DNA of 64,000 bases, from contig JADGKB010000008.1 in the NCBI GenBank assembly GCA_027604185.1, positions 124,001-188,000 of the forward strand, read 5' to 3'. A model generated the notes under the pieces. That model was not told the origin of the DNA. It saw nothing but the letters and a program-made list of their open reading frames with translations, and searched no databases. Both the position numbers and the translations under genes were made by a program. Within the stretch, counting starts at the first letter, position 1. The number at the start of each line of letters is the position of its first letter. This DNA comes from Boothiomyces macroporosus (taxonomy: Eukaryota; Chytridiomycota; Chytridiomycetes; Rhizophydiales; Terramycetaceae). Below are positions 21,255-30,000 of this stretch, in pieces.

Positions 21255-21670
21255 TCAAGGTAAAATTTTCAAAGCCAAAAAATGTTCTGGAACAAGCAGA
21301 ATGGCCTAAAAAGGAAAAGTCGAGTAAAAGCTTATTAAAGTTTTCAAGTTGAAGTAATCTCGTAATTTTTAATATAGTTCGACAGCCACTTCTAGTCTCC
21401 TGTAGTATTTCCTCAGCGTTAGAACTTTGCCAAATAACAATAGGGAAAAGAACGTTACCAACTTTTAGAATTCACAAGCAACTTGGATTACATTGAACAG
21501 GAAACTTGAGAGTGTAACGACTCTTTTCAAACAGCATAATTTCAGCATCTGGATATGAGGGCTGTCGTAGATATTATCCTCTGAATTTAAACTTTTTAAA
21601 CTTTCAAGAGCCTAAACATCCATCAGTGACGTAAATTGAAAATACACGTCCACGCTTCTTCTAATCAACA
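21255..21670. other. Divergent intergenic region
   Basis: About 415 bp between the CHO2 start (minus) and a small gene at 21671 (plus). AT-rich; no ORF or RNA gene stands out. Confidence 0.5.
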
Positions 21671-21937
21671 ATGGAGTTTATAAACACTGATGAATTCTTT
21701 CAGTTTGATAAAAAGAATAGGAAACCAAGAACAATACTTCCTAAGCAGACAGAAAAGAAACAGACGATACAAAAGAAGCGGTTGTTGCTTCCCAAGGACC
21801 GCAAATATTTTGAACTGCTGAACGAGAAATTCATGCAGAGCATGTTTCCAATTGAAGAAACGAGCAGGAAATTGGAGGAGTTGGAAGAGAAGCAAAAGAT
21901 AATGGCCAAGTATAAACTGATTATGCCAAAGTATTGA
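21671..21937 (+). CDS. Small basic protein of unknown function
   Basis: An uninterrupted 88-aa ORF beginning MEFINTDEFFQFDKKNR. It is highly charged, with a central KKRLLLPKDRKYFELLNEKF and a predicted helical C-terminus (EETSRKLEELEEKQKIMAK). No targeting peptide, membrane segment or known domain. Protein-like composition and a clean ATG support it; similarity to a small mitochondrial ribosomal or assembly factor is possible but I cannot show it. Confidence 0.5.
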   Translation: MEFINTDEFFQFDKKNRKPRTILPKQTEKKQTIQKKRLLLPKDRKYFELLNEKFMQSMFPIEETSRKLEELEEKQKIMAKYKLIMPKY

Positions 21938-22351
21938 CTGTATTCCAAATTCTGTTTAGTTGGCTGCCGGTATTACTGGTAGTATTAATAAATTAATTCT
22001 GTTGTTTTCTTGTACATCCTTGATTACTGTAGGTATTACGAGTATAAAGAGTATAGCGAGGCATAACGTGGTATAACGGTTGTATTTCAAAGTTGATATC
22101 ATCTGGAATATGTATTAGCCGGAACGATAATGTAACACCATCTAGCATATTGTGATAGAGAGATTGAGCCCAGATAATCATCTAGACTGAGCAAAAAATA
22201 AAGTACACTTTGGCTTGTTAAAGCTCGCTATTCGAGCCAGCCAAAAGTTTTCGGAGAAAATCAATATTAGCCAATCAGTTGGTGTGGCTTTGTTCTCTTT
22301 TTTTCATGTTTGAAGAAATTGGGATTGTATTTCTTTACATTTTAGCACAGC
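21938..22351. promoter_or_regulatory. eS6 upstream region with CCAAT motif
   Basis: Intergenic sequence before the eS6 gene. It contains AGCCAATCAG at about 22271-22280, a CCAAT box about 75 bp before the start codon, followed by a pyrimidine-rich tract. A 62-codon minus-strand ORF (22181-21993) lies here, but I could not support it as a gene. Confidence 0.45.
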
Positions 22352-23202
22352 ATGAAGGTAAGAAATCAAACAAGGATCAAGTGGATTTAAAGAATGATTC
22401 GGAAAAATCAAGGACTGTACTAATATCAAGATTAATATTGCTTACCCAGCTACTGGGGCTCAAAAGATGGTTGAAATTGATGACGAACGTAAACTGTAAT
22501 TCCTTTTTAACAACAGTCGCATCTTTTACGACAAACGTATGTCTGCTGAAGTCAAGGCTGATGCTCTCGGTGATGAATTCAAGGGTTACGTTTTGAAAAT
22601 CACTGGTGGAAACGACAAGCAAGGTTTCCCAATGAAACAAGGTGTTTTATTGAACCACCGTGTTCGTCTTTTGTTGTCAAAGGGACACTCTTGCTACCGC
22701 CCACGTAAGACTGGTGAACGCAAGCGTAAGTCAGTCAGAGGTTGCATTGTTGGTGCTGATATTGCTGCTCTTTCCGTTGTTATTACTAAACAAGGTATTT
22801 GGAAAATAATGAATAGGTGAACAAGATATTCCAGGATTGACTGACGTTCAAATTCCAAAGAGACTTGGACCAAAGCGTGCAAACAAAATCCGCAAGATGT
22901 TCAACTTGACCAAGGAAGACGACGTTACTAAATATGTCATCCGCCGTGAAGTTCCATCAAAGAAACATGAAGGAAAAGTCAACACCAAGGCTCCAAAGAT
23001 CCAACGCCTTGTTACCCCATTGACCCTTCAACGCAAACGTCACCTCAAGGCTGTCAAGGTTGCATCTGCTAAAAGATCTGCTGAAGCTGCTGCTGAATAT
23101 CAAGCTCTTTTGGCTCTTCGCATCAAAGAAAAGAAGGAAAAGAAAGCTGAATTACACCAAAAGCGTCGTTTGTCTTCCACCCGCAAATCCGGAACTGCTT
23201 AA
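22352..23202 (+). CDS. RPS6: 40S ribosomal protein eS6
   Basis: Small-subunit ribosomal protein and S6-kinase target. Four exons encode 244 aa. Exon 1 is only ATG AAG; the first intron (22358-22430) is 73 nt, far longer than any other well-supported intron here. The next two are 21 nt (22496-22516) and 22 nt (22795-22816). Spliced N-terminus [20 protein letters not shown], then [43 protein letters not shown] and DIPGLTD are diagnostic. The C-terminus [12 protein letters not shown] keeps the phosphorylated RRLSS block. Codon choice is visibly biased (AAG, GCT, CGT), as expected of a highly expressed gene. Confidence 0.97.
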
Positions 23203-23375
23203 ATATAGTTTTACAATAACAATTGTTTAAATCATAAATTTTTTATTCTATTCATTAGGTGAGTGTGTTTAGGAAAGATACAGCTGCTAAAGACGAGCAG
23301 TTGAGTGTGTCCAATACTGCCTTTGAGATATCCATTTTGATGATGTGATTTTCTCAAAAAAATATTTTTTCAATC

Positions 23376-23858
23376 ATGAACAGGATACTAGTTTTCAAAC
23401 GATTCATGGGAGCAGCACCAAAAGTAAAGAAGCCGGCATACGCTGGAAACAAAAAAGACAAAATCGGCGACCCTCGCTACATTGCAATAAAGAAAATGCT
23501 CTACGATCCTGCAATCAAAGAATCAGACCCAGAAAAACAAAAAGCAAACGCTCTTCAGCCATCAACAGCAGAGTCACCAGTATATATCGGCCAAGACCAA
23601 GAGAAAGCCCAAATCGATTTGGTAGAACGCATGTGGTCAATCAAGAAACAAATTGAGCACCAAGAATTTATTGACTCGATAAAGAGAAAGTATACAGCTA
23701 TGCGTAGAGCTAACGAGGCACTGGAAAAGTTGGATAAGAGGCTGTTTGAAGGTACGCTACAAAAGAATGAAGTTGAAAGTTTCCCAAGGAAGCTAAGGAT
23801 TGTGACAGAGACACCACCGTTGCTAGGATGGGATTACGAAATGGATAGGCACCAATAA
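23376..23858 (+). CDS. MRPL40: Mitochondrial large-subunit ribosomal protein mL40
   Basis: Single exon of 160 aa. The N-terminus MNRILVFKRFMGAAPKVKKP looks like a mitochondrial presequence. The body is basic and helical, with DPRYIAIKKMLYDPA, MWSIKKQIEHQEF and RKYTAMRRANEALEKLDKRLF. It ends with the Mrpl28/mL40 signature FPRKLRIVTETPPLLGWDYE. Length suits the family. It sits 170 bp downstream of eS6 on the same strand. Confidence 0.8.
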   Translation: MNRILVFKRFMGAAPKVKKPAYAGNKKDKIGDPRYIAIKKMLYDPAIKESDPEKQKANALQPSTAESPVYIGQDQEKAQIDLVERMWSIKKQIEHQEFIDSIKRKYTAMRRANEALEKLDKRLFEGTLQKNEVESFPRKLRIVTETPPLLGWDYEMDRHQ

Positions 23859-23922
23859 ATATATTAAATCTATTGTTCCTGTCCTTTAGTTTTGCAATTA
23901 TGGACGATTTTTTGTGTGAATA

Positions 23923-24126
23923 ATGCTTTCTTTTCGTAGAATGTTTTCTAGTGGATATGGGAATCTAAACACGAACATTAGAAATATCGCTAGTAGAACT
24001 AGCTATCAAAGCAACTGTTGTGAAATTGGCACGACAAAGCTGGAGGCCAATCTAGAAAGGACAACCACTGGCTACAAAGTAATAGTTCAATATTAGTTTA
24101 CAATTGGAAATAACAAAAGTGAATAG
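23923..24126 (+). CDS. Candidate small mitochondrial protein
   Basis: An ATG at 23923 opens a frame beginning MLSFRRMFSSGYGNLN, which looks like a mitochondrial targeting peptide. Read straight, it stops at 24096 (57 aa). Alternatively an 18-nt intron (24079-24096, GTAATAGTTCAATATTAG) removes that stop and gives 63 aa ending FTIGNNKSE. It is too short for standard ORF thresholds and has no recognised homology. Support is the presequence-like start and its position downstream of mL40 on the same strand. Confidence 0.35.
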
Positions 24127-24851
24127 TGTCCTGTCATTGAGTGGTAATTGATTGATATCTGTGCAGGGATATTTAATTAAACCCCTTTTGGTTGATTACA
24201 TTGAGATCAACAATGTTTGACAAGATATTCGTTAGTAATGATTAGTGATCGAGCCCAACGACAGGCTAATAAACGAGTACCGATTGGAATCAGCATTCTG
24301 ATTGGCTAGCCTTATCTTCCTAACAATGAAATATTTTTGGCATCGATTTGCAAATCACACGGATTTCTCAGGTGGTTTGATTGTGGGGGGTAAGACTGTA
24401 TTCCAAAGAGAAGTCAGAGAGGAAATAGCAGAGTAATTGAAAAATGAAAACTTGACTGGTTAAAGTATGATACCAGTTGCAAACTCGCAAGTTTACTGTG
24501 TTTATTCTCTTTCTTTTTTTTATTTTTTTCTTTGGTATCTCGAAGCACATGAAACGAATCACATTGAAAAAGGCGTCATCAGGTCAAAAAAAAGGAAATT
24601 ATTACTCCGATAAAATCTCTTGTTTAAGAGCCCAATTTCCATAGTAAACTTGAAATTAATAATGTTGGACAGACTATTGAGCGAGTATTAGGTTAATCAC
24701 AGCTGGTAAACATTTTCTTTTTTCCTCTATATTTTTGGCGTCGAATCAGTGGCCCAGAAACCCGGGGCTGGCATATGCGCCAGTCCCATGTGATAGAGAG
24801 TCTGTTATTTAAACTCTTGGTCACTCTCCGATTCCAAGACACAACTCGAAA
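24127..24851. promoter_or_regulatory. Intergenic region with CCAAT motifs
   Basis: About 725 bp with no supported gene. TCTGATTGGCTAGCC near 24296-24310 carries an inverted CCAAT box, and T-rich tracts lie around 24510-24530. These may belong to the promoter of the small gene at 24852, but the distance is long. No RNA gene seen. Confidence 0.4.
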
Positions 24852-25046
24852 ATGATGGCCCAAGTTTCAACCTCTTACAAATTACACAGCGCAGACGCAC
24901 TGGCGCTGGAACAAAACATTCCTATCCCAGCCCCACAAAAACCATTAGCTGCTGCTGCTGAACCAGGATCCCCAGTAAAAGAACATTCTTCAACCAGAGA
25001 GAGAACAATGTCCATGTATAAAACCCACAAGCCTTCTCACCATTAA
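24852..25046 (+). CDS. Small STRxRTxSMY-motif protein 1
   Basis: 64-aa single-exon protein beginning MMAQVSTSYKLHSADALALE with a Pro/Ala-rich middle (IPIPAPQKPLAAAAEPGSP). It ends in SSTRERTMSMYKTHKPSHH. The neighbouring small protein at 25282 carries STRVRTLSMYSNH, so both share S-T-R-x-R-T-[ML]-S-M-Y-x-x-H. The RxxS within the motif fits a basophilic kinase (PKA-type) site, and a regulated phosphopeptide is a reasonable guess. No domain is recognised. Confidence 0.6.
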   Translation: MMAQVSTSYKLHSADALALEQNIPIPAPQKPLAAAAEPGSPVKEHSSTRERTMSMYKTHKPSHH

Positions 25047-25233
25047 CTTATTGTAAAATAAAAAAGGAATTTTGATTTATTACTTATTTCGGATTGTCTA
25101 CTACAGTTGCATTCTGATTGGCTTTCCGCAGATTAAATGATATTGGTTTGTTAATAATACTTGTTTATCTCTTACTCATTCTCGCAAATTCTTTATTGAA
25201 AAATGTGGCAAAGTCACGATACCACAATGCATA

Positions 25234-25255
25234 AGCCAATGGAAGGGTATAAATA
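25234..25255 (+). promoter_or_regulatory. CCAAT box plus TATA box of small protein 2
   Basis: AGCCAATGG (from 25234) is followed closely by TATAAATA (25248-25255). The TATA box is 34 nt before the ATG at 25282, so the untranslated leader must be very short. Arrangement and spacing are those of a compact core promoter. Confidence 0.6.
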
Positions 25256-25281
25256 GCAACAGATAGTGCCGCTCAACAAAC

Positions 25282-25491
25282 ATGATTCCAGCTACTAAAC
25301 CAGAAGGCGAACCTCGAAAATCTATTGAACGATCTGAAACTCTACCACATCTGTTTGACTTTGAACAGCTCGAACAGGAAATGGAAATGGACAAGGCGAA
25401 TATAGGATTCAAAGAAAGCACGCGGGTACGAACATTGTCCATGTATAGCAACCACGAAGAACAGGTTGAATTGATGCATATCCTTGAATAA
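25282..25491 (+). CDS. Small STRxRTxSMY-motif protein 2
   Basis: 69-aa single-exon protein, acidic in the middle (FDFEQLEQEMEMDKANIG). It contains STRVRTLSMYSNHEE near the C-terminus, the motif shared with the gene 240 bp upstream, and an SIERSET segment. It has its own CCAAT and TATA elements. The two small genes appear to be diverged tandem duplicates placed just before two universal stress protein genes. Function unknown. Confidence 0.6.
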   Translation: MIPATKPEGEPRKSIERSETLPHLFDFEQLEQEMEMDKANIGFKESTRVRTLSMYSNHEEQVELMHILE

Positions 25492-25703
25492 AAACTGTAT
25501 ATTGCTGTAGTCTACTTTTTACCATTTCCGGCACTTTCCGCGTCATTTATTACCCAAATTGCTTGAATGCTGCCTTTGGCAAGTCTATTTCTCGACTGGA
25601 CCATTCCAATCAGATGTTTTTATTGTGATTGGATATTACTCATCCTGCGTCATAAGCCACACAGCATTTAAATAGCGAATAGCAACGTTCATGTAAATTA
25701 AAA

Positions 25704-26258
25704 ATGTCTGCTCAAGGAAACTCCAAAGAACGTGTGATTGAAGTTGTTGAAAACACCAATCCAAAGCAAGAGTTCATTGCTAAAAGAACAGTTTGTATTC
25801 CCGTTGATGAATCTGATGCATCTAAACATACCGTACAATGGGCAATCGCAAATATCCTCAACCCTGAAACCGATGAAGTTGTGTTATTGCATGTGCGACC
25901 ACACGCTTTTAATGATTACGGCATCGAGCTTGGATTCCCATACATTATCCCTACCGAATCATTAGATGAAGCCGAGAAAGGGTTGCGCACATTCTCTCAT
26001 GAACTATTGAAAGCTACTGCAAAGCCATTCTTGGAAGGAAAGATTCATGTGCGTGCAGTATCTCTCCGTGGTGAACCAAGAGAAGAAATCGAATACAAAG
26101 TAAACTTGATCAAGCCTTCCTTTGTTGTTATGGGATCAAGAGGTTTGAATACTTTTAGCAGAGCTATTCTTGGATCGGTTTCTGAACATATGCTGCATCA
26201 TCTTACTGTTCCTGTCATGATTGTTCCTTTTGTAAAGGAAGATAAAAAGTCTCAATAA
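25704..26258 (+). CDS. Universal stress protein (UspA domain) 1
   Basis: Soluble UspA-fold protein, 184 aa, single exon. After a ~28-residue leader, the first strand is KRTVCIPVDESDASKHTVQWA; VVLLHVRP follows. The ATP-binding signature G-2x-G-9x-G-[ST] is intact in VMGSRGLNTFSRAILGSVS, and the last strand is VPVMIVP. Single-domain Usps of this kind are often ATP-binding stress regulators. It is the first of two tandem copies; the second starts about 120 bp further on. Confidence 0.88.
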   Translation: MSAQGNSKERVIEVVENTNPKQEFIAKRTVCIPVDESDASKHTVQWAIANILNPETDEVVLLHVRPHAFNDYGIELGFPYIIPTESLDEAEKGLRTFSHELLKATAKPFLEGKIHVRAVSLRGEPREEIEYKVNLIKPSFVVMGSRGLNTFSRAILGSVSEHMLHHLTVPVMIVPFVKEDKKSQ

Positions 26259-26314
26259 AAGAATATTTATGTACAGCGTTTGGACAAGTTGTCTGAATAC
26301 CCGATTACTCATAG

Positions 26315-26321
26315 TGAGTCA
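26315..26321. promoter_or_regulatory. TGAGTCA (AP-1/Gcn4-type) element
   Basis: An exact TGAGTCA lies 56 bp before the second UspA start codon, with partial copies nearby (GATTACTCAT before, GTGAGTAA after). This is the palindromic bZIP binding core. One 7-mer can occur by chance, so a stress-response bZIP site is only suggested. Confidence 0.35.
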
Positions 26322-26376
26322 CCGTTAGTAATTGCATGATTACAAAAAGTGAGTAAAAAATACGTTACTGTGAGAA

Positions 26377-26966
26377 ATGGAATCGAAACCTATAAAAACC
26401 AGCGAATCAATCAACACTTTAATGACTAGTTCAGCAGAAGAAGTACACCACGGAGCTCCTCAACACCCAGATTTCAAGCCAAAACGAACAATAGTTTTCC
26501 CGGTAGATTCATCAGATCACTCTAAAAACACAATCATCTGGGCTCTAGAGAACTTGTTGACAGATCAAGACCAGGCAATCTTGATGAACGTAAGATCTGG
26601 AGTCCTCAGTATATTCAATGTGAATATGGGATATCCTTATGCTCCAACAGTATATCCAGAAGGTAGATTATTGCTAATGTAGAAACTGTGCATAGAGTCG
26701 AAGATGCTGAGAAAGCTGCTTCTCATGAATTGTTATTGAACTATTCGAAAATGCTGGTTGCCAAAAAAATACACACGAAAGCAATTGCTCTTCGGGGGGA
26801 AGCAAGATCAGAGCTGGTTACGACTATCAATAGTTTGAAACCGTCACTGGTTGTTCTTGGTTCCAGAGGGTTATCCAATATCGCGACATCTCTGTTAGGC
26901 TCAGTTTCAAATTACCTATTACACAATTGTGAATGTCCTGTATTAATCCTTCCAGCAAAGAAATAA
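26377..26966 (+). CDS. Universal stress protein (UspA domain) 2
   Basis: 189 aa from two exons; the 20-nt intron 26663-26682 joins YPEG to ETVHRVEDAEK. The UspA fold starts at KRTIVFPVDSSDHSKNTIIWA, followed by AILMNVRSG. The ATP-binding signature is intact: VLGSRGLSNIATSLLGSVS, then CPVLILP. It resembles the upstream Usp gene along its whole length, so tandem duplication is likely, with the intron gained or lost in one copy. Confidence 0.88.
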
Positions 26967-27003
26967 AACAGTTTCAGATACTGATCTTTTTCACGCGTTT
27001 TTG

Positions 27004-30000
27004 ATGGAAGACTCTAAAAAATCAGTCACCAGCCTTTCAAATTCCAAGGCAGATGTAAGGATATCTGTAAGGCTATCCCAAGCAAATAATGGTTCAAAGA
27101 CGCCAGTTGCTGATTCAAAAGAAGAATTGGTAGAAAAGAGAGTGTCGGAGCCAACTTTACTAGAAGAAAATTTACAAGAGCTATCAGAGCTGATGAAATC
27201 AGAAGAACTGCTAGATGTAGTCGAGCCGGAAGAAGAGGAAAGTGTGGATTTGGAGGAATTTACGGATGAAGCGTTGTTTCCTGGGTACGACTTTAAAAGT
27301 GGCATGTCAGAGGGTAAGCCACTAATAGAAGATATCTTGGATCCGTTTTCAAATACTTCCAACCTGGCTTATGAGAAAAAAGTGTTGGAAAAGTACTCGA
27401 AAACAGGAACGCTTTCTTCCTTCAAGGGAATAAACGAAATCAAAAAGTTTAGAAGCACGCTGGCCGTCAAAACCAGTATCCAGCAACTGCAAGATAATAT
27501 TTGTGAACTGGAGCAGATTATTAAGCAGACTGAAAATGATTTACAAAACTGCAAGGTATCTACATCCTGACATAGGAACAACATAAACGATCAAAGGGTG
27601 ACATGGAAAAAATCGTGATTGAAATTGAAGATATGCTTAGAGAGCGCGGGATAGCTAGCCCGTTTAATTCAGTGCCAGTGGTAATACCTCTAGACCCGCA
27701 GCTCATGCTGAAACCGCGTTACAGGTTACTCAAAGACCATTATTTTATCCATGACGAATTCATCAAAATTTCTCTCCAACAACAGCCAGATTTGGAGCTA
27801 AAGTTGTTGGAATTGAGAGGAGAGCTTCAGACTTTACAATCTGAAGAGTCACTATGCCAATCTACCTTGAACGACATCAACATGCAGGATAAGGAAGCAT
27901 TTCTGGAAACTAGCATTGTAGCAAAGCACCGCAATTTGCAATTCCAAGAAAAACAAAGAGCAATTGAACGAGAACGCAAATATTTCCAGTTACTGGAAGA
28001 GAAAGAGTCTCAAAAGGAAAAAGAAGAGGAATTGAGACTTTTAGAATCCCAAAAGAAAAGCGCTGCTATCATGCATAAATATATTCAGCAGTCTTACCAA
28101 AAACAGGTTAGCTTTCATTAATCCAGATCCTGGACGATCAACGTCAAGAGGAAGAACGAAAGCAAATTCAAGAGAAAAAACAGCTCGCAATAACCGCGCT
28201 TACCCAGCATTTGCAAGACATCAAGGCAGACTTGGAAAAGCGTCGAAGAAAAATGAGAAGCAAACCAAGAAAATCCATTCACTCAAACGAGATATTTTCA
28301 ATGCACGAAACTAGAAACTTGATTTCAAATCAAAAGCTGGAAATGCAAAGAAAAAAGCAAGAGATTACGCACAAAGTAGAAGCTTCCAAGTTTGAAATCC
28401 TGGAAAACATTTTGCAGCAAGAAGCGCGTTTGGAGAGGCTAAATCTGCGATCTAAAGGGATATTCAAAGTGTCAAAGAAAAAAAAGGAAGGCGAAATATC
28501 AAGTATTCCTCCGCCAGCTGAAGATTTAGAGCGACAGCTTTCACCGAAAGATGGAGACAAATCCCCTACGAAACCAATACCATTGATCAAACTAAGGCCC
28601 GCCCTCCCTCCAATCAAAAATAACCAGATTTCGACATTTTCGCTCACCAAGCCATTTGAATTTGAGCCAGAAGCTTTAATATTTGATAACTTGCTTCCTG
28701 GCTGTGTGGTAAAGCGAAAAGTCCGAATGATTAATACTACTGCCTGTTTGAATACTTTCAAGCTAATACAAATCCCTGAAGAGTTGGATAATATACTTTC
28801 GGTAAAATACAAGTTGAAAGCAAAACATACCGCAGGTTCTCAGTCTTGGATCGACATAACATTAAAGACAAACAAAGAACTACTTCAAGCGCCATCTGTT
28901 CATTCTTTGAAATTCAGAGCTGCAGTCGGAGGTGAATTTTATTACGATATACATATTCAGCCGGCGAAATGTTCTCCAAGTATTCATAGCATCGGAGGTG
29001 AAAATTTCAATACCATAAAGTTTGACGCAGTTGATCAATCGTGCAAAAAAATCGCAAAATCAAAGATCCTGGATAAAAGCCAATCGCTGCATTCTAATGA
29101 GGTGGTGGTAGATTTTGGGGGCTGCTATTTAGGGAGCTCCAAGTCAATGTGGGTGAAGATTCACAATACTGGTTACTATGCAACAAATTACTTTGTTAAT
29201 TTACACAGTGGCTGTCAAGAAGACCGGCCGTCCTCTGAAGAATTGATTCAGTGCCAAAACTTTAAAATTTCCTCTTCCAAAGGGCATTTGGAATCGCTGG
29301 GATATACTGTAATCAACATCAATTTTGAACCAGAGTTTGAGGAAGATACGCAAATATGCGAAGATGAAATTGCAGCTTACCAATCTGGAACTAAAAAGTT
29401 GGCCAAGTTTGATGTGTTTTTTAGCGAGAATGTTCCTAAAATCACAATAGTTTGCACTGGATTAGCAAAATATCTTCCATTATCGATTAATAGGAATCTT
29501 GTTGATTTACAGTGGTGCTTGGACAGCGTTGACTACCAAGATTTCATAATCCTTCGAAATGCTCATTCAATTTCATTAAAGTTTCAAATTGAGGCACAAG
29601 ACAAAGATGTAAAGTACTCCAATGGGTGGCTGCATTTACCTGATGTTGGCCAAATTCAGATTGCGCCGATTTCGGGATTTATCCAACCATTTGAGCCATT
29701 CAAGGTTTGGCTAAAGATAAACTTTCTTGAAAAAGTTTACGAGTCCCACGACAATGGAGCAATCCCTGTGCAAATACCACTCCGGGTCACATACACAGAC
29801 AGTACGAGCCAAAAGGAAAACCAAATTATATTTAAAGTGGTAGCCAAGATTACTACACGCAATATTGAAGTAAAGTCAACTGAAAATCAAGATATTCTGG
29901 ACTTTGGGGTGGTGTCCGTTCTCGAGCGAAAAGAGTTGGATATAACTGTAAGAAACCTCTCAAAATTCCCTCAACATGTTAGATTTAATTCAAAATCGTC

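Noticed and set aside
21993..22181. 62-codon minus-strand ORF (MIIWAQSLYHNM...)
   Set aside because: Amino-acid composition is plausible, but there is no homology, promoter motif or supporting splice structure. It could be a real small gene, but I cannot support it.
22358..22430. Box C/D snoRNA inside the first eS6 intron
   Set aside because: No RTGATGA/CTGA pair with terminal stem is visible; only a weak TGATT-like stretch.
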